Shown: piece by piece, positions 9,939 through 19,744 of the stretch
Numbering within the stretch: the first letter of the stretch is position 1
Layout: every line of letters begins with the position of its first letter
Assembly (NCBI GenBank): GCA_024638285.1
Contig: JAHEKP010000002.1
Location: 1-64,000, forward strand
Source: Cryomorphaceae bacterium
GTDB taxonomy: Bacteria; Bacteroidota; Bacteroidia; Flavobacteriales; Schleiferiaceae
Direction of reading: 5' to 3'
DNA length: 64,000 nucleotides
Notes under the pieces: model-generated
Databases searched by the model: none
The model's input: only the letters and a program-made list of their open reading frames with translations
Told to the model about the DNA's origin: nothing
Position numbers and translations under genes: made by a program

Positions 9939-12348
9939 CTCCTTTCAATTTCTGTTCCAAAGCGAATTCATCCGGAATTAAAACTTGACGAGCCTTTGAG
10001 CCTTCAAAAGGACCGAGGATCCCTGCAGCTTCTAATTGGTCCACAATACGTCCCGCTCTATTGTAGCCCAATTTTAATTTTCTCTGAATCATCGAGGTCG
10101 ACCCTTGTTGGGTTTGCACAACCAATCGAGCAGCATCTTCGAAAAGCGCATCTCGATCAGAAGGGTCTATATCGTTAATGCCACCGCCTTCTTCGCCTGC
10201 ATATTCCGGCAACTGGTAGGCCATAGGGTAGGCTTGCTGATTTCCAATAAAATCACAAATTTCTTCGACCTCCGGAGTATCCACGAACGCACATTGTAGT
10301 CGCACAAGGTCAGAACCTTGTGAGAAAAGCATATCACCTTTACCAATGAGCTGATCCGCGCCCCCTGCATCTAGAATAGTTCGAGAATCAATTTTAGAGG
10401 TTACTCTAAACGCAGCCCTGGCTGGGAAATTAGCTTTAATAATACCCGTAATGACATTAACAGAAGGTCTTTGTGTAGCCACAATCAAATGAATACCAAT
10501 GGCTCGAGCAAGTTGCGCCAACCGCGCAATAGGCATTTCTACTTCTTTTCCTGCGGTCATGATCAAATCTGCAAATTCGTCAATCACTAGAACGATGTAC
10601 GGCAAGAATTTATGCCCTTCTTCAGGGTTTAGCTTTCTTGAGATGAATTTAGTGTTGTATTCTTTGATGTTCCGCACCATCGCAGACTTCAGTAGCTCGT
10701 AACGGTTATCCATTTCAATACACAATGAATTCAGCGTGTTGATCACCTTCGTGGTATCTGTTATAATGGCTTCGTCTGTATCAGGAAGCACAGCTAGATA
10801 ATGACGTTCGATTTTATTGTAAAGCGTCAATTCTACCTTCTTTGGATCCACCAAAACAAATTTCAATTGGCTCGGGTGCTTCTTATATAGGAGTGAGGTT
10901 AATATCGCATTCAAACCAACCGATTTACCTTGACCAGTAGCACCCGCCATAAGCAGGTGTGGCATTTTGGCTAAATCAAAAATGAAATTTTCATTGGTAA
11001 TGGTTCGTCCCATAGCGACGGGCAGTTCCATATTGGATTCTTGAAACTTCTTGCTGGCAATCACCTGTCGCATACTTACGACTTGTGGATTTGCATTCGG
11101 CACTTCGATACCTATGGTTCCTTTGCCCGGAATAGGTGCGATAATCCGTATGCCAAGGGCAGCTAAACTCAACGCTATATCGTCTTCAAGATTTTTAATC
11201 TTCGATATACGAATGCCTGCGGCCGGTACAATTTCGTACAAAGTAACAGTAGGACCTATGGTGGCTTTGATTTCTTTAATCTCAATATTGTAGTTCTTTA
11301 AAGTGTCTACAATTCGGTCTTTGTTGGCCTCAATTTCTTCTTTATCAAATGTGATTTTGCCATCACCATACGGTTGCAATAGCTCAATCTTCGGTAATTG
11401 GAATTTACTCAAGTCAAGCGTAGGGTCGTATTCACCGAAATCCTTGACTTTCTTATTAATAGACTTTTCGTCTTCAACTGCTTCTTGATGTACCTCTACT
11501 ACAACATCTAGTGCAGATGTCTGTTCCTTCTTCGGTTCCTTTGGCGTTGTGTTTGTCGCTTCAATTGGCGTTGAAACTAAAACGGGTTCAGGAATGGATT
11601 CCTCCTCCGTTGCCATAACCAATTCAATGGGCGACCCTGTGGAATCTTCCTCCGGTTCTGGAGAGTGTACAGTAGAAGCCTCAAGGTCACTTTCTATGGA
11701 TTGAGTAGTACTTGAATCCATATGTTTCGGCGCGCGCACATTGAACGTGAGCGACCTAATTTTAAAGGTGACAACCACATATAAAATCAAGCCCGTAAAG
11801 AGCACAAGTAAAACGCCCATGCGTCCTAAATATAGAGCAAGCTTCAAATAAAGATAAAAGCCTGAGAGTCCAGAGAAAAGGGTAGGATGTTCGTTCGCGT
11901 ACCAACCAAAGAATATGGAAACTAAAAGTGTTAAGACTAAAAAGTGGTTAAAAAGCGTCCAAGGTTTGATTCGATTTAGCGTGAAGGCATGTTTGAGACC
12001 GTAAAGCATTAGCCAAACCGGTACGAACATACCAACTAGCCCAAAGCCTTTAAGAACTAATAGACTTCCTAGTGCGTTACCGAAGCGTCCAAAAACGTTT
12101 CCGACATACCCTGGATTCACGAATCCTCCTGTTGAAGTTGTGGACAAACTATAGTCCTGCGCCCAATTTTGGTAGTAGCTAACCATTGCTATACTAACAA
12201 AAAAGCCAAACATCACGAGTAAGAGAGCACTGAATATCTTTGTCGTAGGATCACCTGTAATTTCCTTAGTATCAGCAGTTAGCTGCTTGAACTGAACGGA
12301 GAACTTAGACGGTTCCTTTGGTATCTTCTTCGTGGATTTTTTCGCCAT
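9931..12348 (-). CDS. ftsK: DNA translocase FtsK
   Basis: The protein has 805 residues. A basic N-terminus precedes four membrane helices (about 38-57, 95-117, 132-150, 172-192) and a variable acidic linker (205-310). The alpha/beta motor follows, with Walker A GATGQGKS (about 467-474), FVLVDPKKVEL, the Walker B stretch YIVLVIDEFADLI, and ATQRPSVNVITG. The C-terminal gamma winged helix (about 735-800: MIQRKLKLGYNRAGRIVDQLE) reads KOPS sites. FtsK pumps chromosome ends through the septum and supports XerCD dimer resolution at the divisome. It is the first gene of the run ftsK-lolA-lptF/G-glycosyltransferases-ribBA and has a recognisable -7 box upstream. Confidence 0.97.
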   Translation of the reverse strand: MAKKSTKKIPKEPSKFSVQFKQLTADTKEITGDPTTKIFSALLLVMFGFFVSIAMVSYYQNWAQDYSLSTTSTGGFVNPGYVGNVFGRFGNALGSLLVLKGFGLVGMFVPVWLMLYGLKHAFTLNRIKPWTLFNHFLVLTLLVSIFFGWYANEHPTLFSGLSGFYLYLKLALYLGRMGVLLVLFTGLILYVVVTFKIRSLTFNVRAPKHMDSSTTQSIESDLEASTVHSPEPEEDSTGSPIELVMATEEESIPEPVLVSTPIEATNTTPKEPKKEQTSALDVVVEVHQEAVEDEKSINKKVKDFGEYDPTLDLSKFQLPKIELLQPYGDGKITFDKEEIEANKDRIVDTLKNYNIEIKEIKATIGPTVTLYEIVPAAGIRISKIKNLEDDIALSLAALGIRIIAPIPGKGTIGIEVPNANPQVVSMRQVIASKKFQESNMELPVAMGRTITNENFIFDLAKMPHLLMAGATGQGKSVGLNAILTSLLYKKHPSQLKFVLVDPKKVELTLYNKIERHYLAVLPDTDEAIITDTTKVINTLNSLCIEMDNRYELLKSAMVRNIKEYNTKFISRKLNPEEGHKFLPYIVLVIDEFADLIMTAGKEVEMPIARLAQLARAIGIHLIVATQRPSVNVITGIIKANFPARAAFRVTSKIDSRTILDAGGADQLIGKGDMLFSQGSDLVRLQCAFVDTPEVEEICDFIGNQQAYPMAYQLPEYAGEEGGGINDIDPSDRDALFEDAARLVVQTQQGSTSMIQRKLKLGYNRAGRIVDQLEAAGILGPFEGSKARQVLIPDEFALEQKLKGDA

Positions 12349-12370
12349 GGGAGTCGGTGTGTTATACTTT

Positions 12371-12378
12371 CAAAAATA
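12371..12378 (-). promoter_or_regulatory. Predicted -7 promoter box of ftsK
   Basis: The minus strand reads TATTTTTG (TAnnTTTG consensus), 22 bases before the ftsK ATG. It would drive the seven-gene run down to 3638. No clear -33 TTG is visible. Confidence 0.45.
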
Positions 12379-12437
12379 AGCCTGTAGTCGTTAGTAAACT
12401 CGGGCCTTTCGATAGCGTTATCAACACATTAAAGCCT

Positions 12438-12445
12438 TATTTTTG
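12438..12445 (+). promoter_or_regulatory. Predicted -7 promoter box of the arginine-deiminase-like/argS operon
   Basis: TATTTTTG matches TAnnTTTG, 18 bases before the ATG at 12464. An in-frame TTG at 12443 lies inside this box, which argues that translation starts at 12464. The box faces the ftsK promoter across a divergent intergenic region. Confidence 0.5.
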
Positions 12446-12463
12446 TCATTCAAACAGATTTTG

Positions 12464-13378
12464 ATGCAAATTCTTCCAGAAATTCATAATGAATACGGCC
12501 GCTTAGACACTGTAGTTGTGGGATTAGCTATGCGCATGGGAGGTGTCCCTAAAGTAGAAGAATGCTATGATGCGCGGAGCTTCGAGGCTGTTAATCAAGG
12601 GGTTTTTCCTGAGGAAAAATACTGCATGGCGCAATTAAAAGGGTTGATTGAAATCTTAGAGAACAATGGTGTGAAGGTTTTACGTCCATCATTAATTCAT
12701 TCATTGAACCAGGTATTTGCGAGAGATATTGCCTTCGTGATTGAAGATCAGTACATTATACCAAATGTAATTTCTGACCGCGCAGAAGAACGCAATGCAA
12801 TGGCCGAACTAGAAGAGACCATTCCATCGGGCAATATTATCATGATGCCCACAGGTTGTTTTGCAGAGGGCGGAGATGTTATTGTGGACAATGACTATGT
12901 TTTAGTTGGTGTGAGCGATGACCATACGTTTAATCGCTTTAAAACGGCTCGGACCAACTTCAGAGGAATGGAGTATTTAGCAGATGAATTTCCTGCAAAA
13001 GAATTTAAAGGGTTTGAGTTGCATAAGGATGATCGGGACCCTCTAAAAGGATCCTTGCATTTAGATTGTGCCTTTCAGCCTATCGGTGGTGGAGCACTTA
13101 TCGCACCGCATTTATTTAAAAACGAATCAGATGTGGATTGGTTAGTTGAGCGGTATGGAACATCTAATATTTACCGCTGTTCGCCTGAAGAGGCGTACTA
13201 CCTTGCTACGAATGTATTTAGTTTTAGCCCAAAGGATGTTATAGTTTCGGCTAAATGCGAGTCCATGCAGCACTGGCTCAAAGAACGAGGATATAATGTA
13301 CACAGTATTGTGTATGATGAAATAGTAAAAATGGGCGGTTTACTGCGTTGCACAACCATGCCTCTAAAGCGCATATAA
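12464..13378 (+). CDS. Dimethylarginine dimethylaminohydrolase / arginine-deiminase superfamily hydrolase
   Basis: The protein has 304 residues from the ATG at 12464 (MQILPEIHNEYGRLDTVVVG). It keeps the guanidine-modifying catalytic set: the QVFARDIAFVI substrate loop, the CFAEGGDVIV acidic motif, the catalytic histidine in SLHLDCAF, and the C-terminal nucleophile cysteine in GGLLRCTTMPL. Members hydrolyse arginine, methylarginines, agmatine or similar guanidines through a Cys-amidino intermediate. The stop codon abuts the ATG of a second enzyme of the same superfamily, and argS follows. The exact substrate is not determined by sequence; arginine or a methylated arginine is a reasonable guess from context. 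Confidence 0.8.
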   Translation: MQILPEIHNEYGRLDTVVVGLAMRMGGVPKVEECYDARSFEAVNQGVFPEEKYCMAQLKGLIEILENNGVKVLRPSLIHSLNQVFARDIAFVIEDQYIIPNVISDRAEERNAMAELEETIPSGNIIMMPTGCFAEGGDVIVDNDYVLVGVSDDHTFNRFKTARTNFRGMEYLADEFPAKEFKGFELHKDDRDPLKGSLHLDCAFQPIGGGALIAPHLFKNESDVDWLVERYGTSNIYRCSPEEAYYLATNVFSFSPKDVIVSAKCESMQHWLKERGYNVHSIVYDEIVKMGGLLRCTTMPLKRI

Positions 13379-14314
13379 ATGACACAAAATGCGACGAATA
13401 CATTGTTGATGGTGCGGCCTGTTGCGTTCGCTTTAAATGAACAAACGGCCGTTGATAATTTTTATCAAAAAAAGGGACCGGTTGACCAGAATGCCCAAGG
13501 ATTGGCGCTTAAGGAATTTGATGGATTTGTAAAAAATCTACGAGATAAAGGCATTACAGTAGAAGTTTTAGAAGATACGCTGGTACCCCATACTCCAGAT
13601 AGTATTTTTCCAAACAATTGGATCAGTATGCACCAAGATGGTAGAGTAGCACTGTACCCAATGAAAGCCGAGAATAGACGATTGGAACGTCGTTCCGATA
13701 TTTTTAAAGAATTACACACTCGCGGTTACGAAATAGCGACAACGGTAGATTATACATCTGCCGAGCAGGAAGAACTATTCCTCGAGGGCACTGGATCTAT
13801 GGTGTTAGATCACGATTCAAGAATTGCATACATGGCTCGTTCGCAACGGGCTGACGAGGGATTATTCCATGCGTTTTGTGCGGATTTTAAGTACACGCCA
13901 GTAGTTTTTACTGCGTATCAAGAAACTCCTGACGGGATTGGTCAGATTTACCATACTAACGTCATGATGTGTGTAACAGATGCGTATGTATTGGTTTGTT
14001 TGGATACCATTCACGATTCCAGTGAACGCTTTGAAGTAGCGTCTGCCATTCGAAATAGTGGTAAACAGGTTTTAGAAATAAGCGTGGCACAAAAGAGTAA
14101 TTTTGCGGGTAATATGTTGCTGGTTAAAGGAACCGCTGATCAATTAATTTTGGTGATGAGCTCAAGTGCTTACAGCGCACTGACTCCAGAACAGATTGAT
14201 TTTATAGAGCAATACCATACTATCCTTCACAGTGATCTACATACAATTGAAACCCTTGGTGGAGGCAGTGCACGATGCATGTTGGCCGAAATATATTTGA
14301 CAAAAACGGCATAA
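13379..14314 (+). CDS. ctlX: CtlX-like citrulline/arginine hydrolase (amidinotransferase superfamily)
   Basis: The protein has 311 residues. Diagnostic features are MVRPVAFALNEQTAVDN at the start, FPNNWISMHQDG (residues about 78-89), the LEGTGSMVLD acidic motif, the catalytic histidine in QIYHTNVMM, and the nucleophile cysteine in GGGSARCMLAEIY near the end. This pattern matches the family often annotated as citrulline utilization hydrolase CtlX, within the arginine-deiminase fold. The gene sits exactly between the preceding arginine-deiminase-like enzyme and argS, with zero-base gaps on both sides, so the three are co-expressed. Known family activity is hydrolysis of a C-N bond of citrulline-like guanidino or ureido compounds; the role beside argS is inferred. 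Confidence 0.75.
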   Translation: MTQNATNTLLMVRPVAFALNEQTAVDNFYQKKGPVDQNAQGLALKEFDGFVKNLRDKGITVEVLEDTLVPHTPDSIFPNNWISMHQDGRVALYPMKAENRRLERRSDIFKELHTRGYEIATTVDYTSAEQEELFLEGTGSMVLDHDSRIAYMARSQRADEGLFHAFCADFKYTPVVFTAYQETPDGIGQIYHTNVMMCVTDAYVLVCLDTIHDSSERFEVASAIRNSGKQVLEISVAQKSNFAGNMLLVKGTADQLILVMSSSAYSALTPEQIDFIEQYHTILHSDLHTIETLGGGSARCMLAEIYLTKTA

Positions 14315-16069
14315 ATGAGTTTAGAACAACATATTCACACAGCCCTAAATGAGCTCTATAGTGTTCAGGTACAGCCGGAGCTGCAAGAAACGCGAAAAGA
14401 ATTTGATGGAGATCTGACGCTCGTAGTTTTTCCATTCGTTCGTGCAGCTAAAAAAAAGCCGGAAGAAGTTGCTGAAGAATTAGGGGCTAAGCTTCTTGAA
14501 ATGAAAGCAGTAGCGGGCTATAATGTAGTAAAAGGATTCCTGAATTTAAGCTTAGACCGTGGGGTGTATGTGGACCAATTCAAAACCTTCGTTTCTGATC
14601 CGCATTTTGGTTTGCCAAGCCCTGAATCGAAAGGTGCATACATTGTTGAATACAGCTCGCCAAACACGAATAAACCCCTTCATCTGGGACATATTCGCAA
14701 CAATCTTCTAGGCTATTCGGTTGCTCAGATTTTAAAGGCAAATGGCGTTTCCGTAACTAAGGTTCAGATTATAAATGACCGAGGCATTCATATTTGTAAG
14801 TCCATGTTGGCTTGGCAAGAATATGGAAATGGCGAAACTCCGGATTCTACAGGATTGAAAGGGGATCATTTAGTAGGTAAATATTACGTCAAATTTGACC
14901 AGGTTTATAAAGAAGAAATCAAAGCATTAATTGCTGAAGGCAACACTGAAGAGGAAGCTAAGAAATATGCACCTTCATTACTGAAAGCACAAGAGATGCT
15001 TTTGAAATGGGAGCAAGGAGATACCGATGTAGTTACGCTTTGGAAAAAGATGAACGATTGGGTGTACAGTGGCTTTAATACTACGTATACCAAATTGGGA
15101 GTAGATTTTGATAAGAATTATTATGAAAGCCAGACGTATGTTCTTGGTAAAGACGATGTGGCCAAAGGCCTCGAATCAGGTGTCTTTTACAGGAAAGAAG
15201 ACGGCTCCGTTTGGATTGATCTTGAGAGCGAAGGATTAGACCACAAGCTCGTATTACGAAGCGACGGTACTAGCGTCTATATGACTCAAGATATTGGAAC
15301 AGCCATCCAGCGGTTTAAAGACTTCGATGCGAGAGGAATGACTTATGTGGTTGGAAATGAGCAAGATTACCATTTTAAGGTGCTCTTCTTGATTCTTTCA
15401 AAACTGGGGTATGCATGGGCGGAGCAACTCCATCATTTGAGTTATGGGATGGTCGATCTGCCCTCAGGAAAAATGAAGAGTAGGGAAGGTACTGTCGTGG
15501 ATGCTGATGATTTGATAGATGGAATGGTAGCGGATGCAGAAACTATTTCGAAAGAACTCGGCAAATTGGACGGTCTAGAGGTGACGGAGCAAAAGCAACT
15601 GTTTACTACTCTAGGATTGGGAGCATTGAAATACTTTATTCTAAAAGTGGACCCCAAAAAGCGCATGTTGTTCAATCCAGCGGAAAGCATAGATTTTAAT
15701 GGACATACGGGCCCGTTTATTCAGTATGCGTATGCCCGGATACAAAGCCTCCACCGCAAGGCTCCGCAATGTGAAGCTTTAGATTGGACTGCTCTCACTC
15801 CGAATGAAGATGAAACGGTAGTTATTAAGGCTCTGTTGCAATTCCCGGAAGTAATTGACCAAGCGGCTCGAAACTTCTCTCCGGCTGTCTTGGCAAATTA
15901 TACGTATGAATTGGTAAAGAAATACAACGGGTTTTATCAAAACAATAGCATATTAAAGGCAGAAACCGAACAAAGTATTGCCTTCCGTTTGTTGTTGAGT
16001 AAGAAAGTAGGCGAAGTAATCAAGGCTTCGATGAATTGCTTGGGTATCCAAGTGCCAAATAGAATGTAA
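14315..16069 (+). CDS. argS: Arginyl-tRNA synthetase
   Basis: The protein has 584 residues, normal for class I ArgRS. An N-terminal additional domain (about 1-105) precedes YSSPNTNKPLHLGHIRNN carrying the HIGH-type motif (about residues 121-128). The KMSKS-like loop is GKMKSREG (about 385-392), and a C-terminal DALR anticodon-binding domain runs from about 465 to the end (YAYARIQSLHRKA...). It charges tRNA-Arg with arginine. It starts immediately after the ctlX-like stop and is followed two bases later by pepD. Linkage to two arginine-hydrolysing enzymes suggests a shared arginine theme. Confidence 0.97.
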   Translation: MSLEQHIHTALNELYSVQVQPELQETRKEFDGDLTLVVFPFVRAAKKKPEEVAEELGAKLLEMKAVAGYNVVKGFLNLSLDRGVYVDQFKTFVSDPHFGLPSPESKGAYIVEYSSPNTNKPLHLGHIRNNLLGYSVAQILKANGVSVTKVQIINDRGIHICKSMLAWQEYGNGETPDSTGLKGDHLVGKYYVKFDQVYKEEIKALIAEGNTEEEAKKYAPSLLKAQEMLLKWEQGDTDVVTLWKKMNDWVYSGFNTTYTKLGVDFDKNYYESQTYVLGKDDVAKGLESGVFYRKEDGSVWIDLESEGLDHKLVLRSDGTSVYMTQDIGTAIQRFKDFDARGMTYVVGNEQDYHFKVLFLILSKLGYAWAEQLHHLSYGMVDLPSGKMKSREGTVVDADDLIDGMVADAETISKELGKLDGLEVTEQKQLFTTLGLGALKYFILKVDPKKRMLFNPAESIDFNGHTGPFIQYAYARIQSLHRKAPQCEALDWTALTPNEDETVVIKALLQFPEVIDQAARNFSPAVLANYTYELVKKYNGFYQNNSILKAETEQSIAFRLLLSKKVGEVIKASMNCLGIQVPNRM

Positions 16070-16070
16070 A

Positions 16071-17522
16071 ATGAGTAATGAAGTAAGAGCCTTAGAACCA
16101 AATACCGTTTGGAATCACTTTGCAGATTTAAATGAAGTACCTCGTCCTTCGAAAAAGGAAGAGCGCGTGATCCAATTCATGGTGGATTTTGGCCATAGTT
16201 TGAACCTACCCACTGAGGTAGACCATATTGGTAACGTGTTTATCCGAAAGCCCGCATCCGCTGGAATGGAGGATAGAACGGCGGTAGTTTTACAAGCGCA
16301 TCTTGATATGGTACATCAAAAGAATAACGACACCTCGTTTGACTTTGATGCGGAAGGAATTAAAATGTTAGTCGATGGAGATTGGGTAAAGGCACAAGGA
16401 ACCACATTGGGAGCAGATAATGGTATGGGCGTAGCCTTCATCATGGCTATTTTGTCGTCAGATACCATAGCCCATCCCGCTATTGATGCTCTTTTTACGA
16501 TCGACGAAGAGACAGGAATGACTGGAGCGCTGGAACTCAAAGGAGGAATGTTAAACGGCAAGATTCTTTTGAATATTGATACAGAAGATGATGACGAACT
16601 GACCATTGGTTGCGCAGGAGGAATAGATGTTACCGCTACGCATTCTTTTGAGATGGAGCCGGTGCTAGATGCTGCATTAGCTTATGAGATTACCATTAAG
16701 GGATTAAATGGTGGTCATAGTGGTATGGATATTCATAAAGGTTTAGGCAATGCAAATAAGCTCATGAACCGTTTGCTTGATCGTTTAGGCCATGAGGTCC
16801 AGTTGGTCCTTTTAGATGGTGGAAGTCTTCGCAATGCTATTCCAAGAGAAAGTGTTGCCCATGTATTGTGGCACGGCAGTGAGGAATCCTTTGAAGCGAT
16901 TATTACTGAGGTTGGAGAGGAGTTTGTAGATGAACACGCAACAACGGATGCTGATATTGAAATCAGTTGTGAATCTATAGAACGCCCCGCGGCGGCACTA
17001 TCTGCAGCATCAAGCCAATCTATTATTACTGGAATTTACGCCTGTCCAAACGGAATTTATCGCATGTCACCAGATATAGCGGGCTTAGTGCAAACGTCAA
17101 ACAACCTCGCTCGAGTAGCGTTAAAGGATGGCGATTTTACCGTCATGTGCCTAACTCGTAGTGCTGTTGAAACAGAGAAGATGGATCTAGCGCGTAGTAT
17201 TCAGAGAATATTTGAATCTACAGGATGTACAGTAGATCTAAGTGGCGATTACCCAGGTTGGGCACCTAATCCAAAGAGTAACATACTGACAACCATGAGT
17301 GGGTTGTACCGTGACCTATTCAAAGCTGAACCAAAAATTCAAGCCTGTCACGCGGGTTTAGAATGTGGAATATTAGGAACCAATTATCCCGAAATGGAAC
17401 TCATTTCTTTCGGACCAAATATTCGTGGTGCACATTCACCTGATGAGAAATGTCAAATCAGTTCCGTTCAGAAAAGTTGGAGCTTCTTTTTAGCGACTTT
17501 AGAAAATATACCAAACGTTTAA
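16071..17522 (+). CDS. pepD: Aminoacyl-histidine dipeptidase (M20 family)
   Basis: The protein has 483 residues, the standard PepD length. Zinc-ligand motifs are in order: QAHLDMVHQ (His/Asp near residues 77-79), TLGADNGMG (bridging Asp near 117), TIDEETGMTGA (catalytic and metal Glu near 147-148), NIDTEDDDELTIGCAGG, GLNGGHSGMDIHKG in the dimerisation/lid domain, and a late HAGLECGIL. It cleaves dipeptides such as Xaa-His and beta-Ala-His in the cytoplasm, for peptide nitrogen use. It is embedded in the argS-ffh operon with gaps of one and four bases. Confidence 0.93.
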   Translation: MSNEVRALEPNTVWNHFADLNEVPRPSKKEERVIQFMVDFGHSLNLPTEVDHIGNVFIRKPASAGMEDRTAVVLQAHLDMVHQKNNDTSFDFDAEGIKMLVDGDWVKAQGTTLGADNGMGVAFIMAILSSDTIAHPAIDALFTIDEETGMTGALELKGGMLNGKILLNIDTEDDDELTIGCAGGIDVTATHSFEMEPVLDAALAYEITIKGLNGGHSGMDIHKGLGNANKLMNRLLDRLGHEVQLVLLDGGSLRNAIPRESVAHVLWHGSEESFEAIITEVGEEFVDEHATTDADIEISCESIERPAAALSAASSQSIITGIYACPNGIYRMSPDIAGLVQTSNNLARVALKDGDFTVMCLTRSAVETEKMDLARSIQRIFESTGCTVDLSGDYPGWAPNPKSNILTTMSGLYRDLFKAEPKIQACHAGLECGILGTNYPEMELISFGPNIRGAHSPDEKCQISSVQKSWSFFLATLENIPNV

Positions 17523-17526
17523 GCCC

Positions 17527-18858
17527 ATGTTTGAAAGTTTAAGTGACCGTTTAGAAGGCGCCTTTGACCTACTCAAAGGGAACCATAAAATAACAGAATT
17601 AAACATCGCGGACAGCGTCAAGCAGATTCGTAGAGCTCTAGTTGAGGCAGATGTTAGTTTTAAAATAGCAAAAGACTTTACCAATACGGTTAAAGCAAAA
17701 GCTGTGGGTCAAGGTGTAATTACTGCGGTTAAGCCAGGCCAGGCTATGGTGAAAATCGTACGTGATGAGATGGCCGAATTGATGGGCGGTCAGGCTGAAG
17801 GTTTGAACCTTACTGCATCACCTTCCATTATACTAATGGCAGGTCTTCAAGGTTCTGGGAAGACGACGCATAGCGCGAAATTGGCCAATTACTTATTACG
17901 TAAAAAATCACGTAAGCCTTTATTGGTGGCCTGTGATGTCTATAGACCTGCCGCAATCAATCAATTGCAGGTATTAGGAGAGCAACTAGGTATCGAAGTC
18001 TATGCTGAAGTTGGAAATCAGGATCCCGTTAGCATTGCGGAGAATGCTGTCAAGCATGCCAAGAGCAAAGGGTATAATACAGTCATCGTTGATACGGCCG
18101 GTCGTTTGGCTGTTGATGCGGCGATGATGGATGAAATAGGGCGTATTCACAAAGCTGTAGCTCCTCAAGAAACCCTGTTTGTAGTCGATGCAATGACGGG
18201 TCAAGATGCTGTAAACACCGCAAAGGCATTTAACGATGTGCTCGATTTTGAAGGTGTTATACTTACTAAACTTGACGGAGATACTAGAGGTGGTGCAGCG
18301 TTGACCATTAAATCGGTAGTCAATAAACCCATTAAGTTTATTGGTACTGGCGAGAAAATGGAAGCTTTAGATGTCTTCTATCCAGACCGTATGGCAGACC
18401 GCATCTTAGGAATGGGGGATGTTGTGAGTCTTGTGGAGAAAGCACAGGAACAATTTGATGAGGAGAGTGCTCGGAAAATGAGTAAGAAAATCTCTCAAGA
18501 TGCCTTTGGTTTCGATGATTTTATGGAGCAAATCCAGCAAATCAAGAAGATGGGGAATATGAAGGATTTAATGGGAATGATTCCGGGTATGGGCAAGGCG
18601 TTGAAAGACGTGGATATTGACGACGATGCCTTCAAGCACATTGAAGCAATGATTAATTCCATGACTCCTACAGAACGACAGCAGCCGGATACCATTAACG
18701 GATCACGAAGAAAACGCATAGCTTCGGGCTCTGGACGCACCGTGCAGGATGTTAATAACCTATTAAAACAGTTTACAGACATGCGTAAAGTCATGAAGAT
18801 GATGCAAAGTGGCGGCGGTAAACGTGGAATGATGAATATGATGCGTGGAATGCGCTAA
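17527..18858 (+). CDS. ffh: Signal recognition particle GTPase Ffh
   Basis: The protein has 443 residues. The N domain is a helical bundle (1-90). The G domain has Walker A GLQGSGKTT (about 105-113), DVYRPAAINQL, DTAGRL (about 190) and TKLDGDTRGGAAL (about 247-259). The methionine-rich M domain (about 300-443) binds 4.5S RNA and signal sequences; its tail is mostly Met, Gly, Lys and Arg. Ffh directs nascent membrane proteins to FtsY and the Sec translocon. No SRP RNA gene is evident nearby. Confidence 0.97.
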   Translation: MFESLSDRLEGAFDLLKGNHKITELNIADSVKQIRRALVEADVSFKIAKDFTNTVKAKAVGQGVITAVKPGQAMVKIVRDEMAELMGGQAEGLNLTASPSIILMAGLQGSGKTTHSAKLANYLLRKKSRKPLLVACDVYRPAAINQLQVLGEQLGIEVYAEVGNQDPVSIAENAVKHAKSKGYNTVIVDTAGRLAVDAAMMDEIGRIHKAVAPQETLFVVDAMTGQDAVNTAKAFNDVLDFEGVILTKLDGDTRGGAALTIKSVVNKPIKFIGTGEKMEALDVFYPDRMADRILGMGDVVSLVEKAQEQFDEESARKMSKKISQDAFGFDDFMEQIQQIKKMGNMKDLMGMIPGMGKALKDVDIDDDAFKHIEAMINSMTPTERQQPDTINGSRRKRIASGSGRTVQDVNNLLKQFTDMRKVMKMMQSGGGKRGMMNMMRGMR

Positions 18859-18868
18859 ATACTAAACT

Positions 18869-19744
18869 ATGGTAGTTTTAGACGGTAAAGTAACCTCAGC
18901 CAAAATCAGACAAGAATTGGCTATAAAGGTCAAAGAATTAAAAGTACAAGGAAAAAAAGTCCCGCATTTGGCAGCAATTCTGGTAGGAGAGGATGGTGCC
19001 TCTCGAACCTATGTAAATGCCAAAGTGCGTGATTGCGAAGAAGTCGGCTTTGGTTCAACGTTGATTAAGCTTCCTACAGAAACTACAGAGGCTGAGCTTC
19101 TGAAGGCCATTGGTAAACTTAACAATGACGAAGATATTGACGGTTACATTGTACAACTACCTTTACCAAAGCATATTGATGAAACAAAGGTCCTATTAGC
19201 TGTAGATCCTAAGAAAGATGTGGACGGTTTTCATCCACAAAATGTTGGCAAGATGACGCTAAATCTCCCAACATACATCCCAGCAACCCCACAAGGAATA
19301 GTTGAATTATTACGTCGTTATGAAGTCCCTACTGAAGGGAAAAATTGTGTCGTTATTGGTCGATCACATATCGTTGGTTCGCCCATGTCTATTTTGCTAA
19401 GTCAGCACAATTACCCTGGAAATTGTACCGTAACCTTGTGCCACAGTCGTACTCAAAATCTTGAAGAAGTTTGTCGAAATGCAGATATTATCGTTGCTGC
19501 TTTAGGTCGTCCTGGATTTGTAACGGCAGATATGGTTAAAGAGGGTGCATGTATCATTGACGTTGGGATCACTCGAATAGACGACAGCACCAAGAAAAAC
19601 GGTTTTAGATTGCTGGGTGATGTAGATTATGAGGCAGTCGCACCCAAATGTAGCTTTATAACACCTGTGCCAGGCGGAGTGGGTCCTATGACCCGTGCTG
19701 CTTTGATGATGAATACAATGAAGGTAACGGAGTTAGGGGATTAA
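18869..19744 (+). CDS. folD: Bifunctional methylenetetrahydrofolate dehydrogenase/cyclohydrolase
   Basis: The protein has 291 residues. The N-terminal catalytic domain has [16 protein letters not shown] (catalytic Tyr and Lys) and [12 protein letters not shown]. The Rossmann domain has the signatures [29 protein letters not shown] and a C-terminal [16 protein letters not shown]. It interconverts methylene-, methenyl- and formyl-tetrahydrofolate using NADP, feeding purine synthesis and the initiator formyl group (fmt lies at 28-29 kb). It lies ten bases after ffh and directly abuts queE. Confidence 0.97.
   Translation: MVVLDGKVTSAKIRQELAIKVKELKVQGKKVPHLAAILVGEDGASRTYVNAKVRDCEEVGFGSTLIKLPTETTEAELLKAIGKLNNDEDIDGYIVQLPLPKHIDETKVLLAVDPKKDVDGFHPQNVGKMTLNLPTYIPATPQGIVELLRRYEVPTEGKNCVVIGRSHIVGSPMSILLSQHNYPGNCTVTLCHSRTQNLEEVCRNADIIVAALGRPGFVTADMVKEGACIIDVGITRIDDSTKKNGFRLLGDVDYEAVAPKCSFITPVPGGVGPMTRAALMMNTMKVTELGD

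Noticed and set aside
12443-12463. TTG start for the arginine-deiminase-like enzyme
   Set aside because: The codon lies inside the predicted -7 box; the ATG at 12464 fits better.
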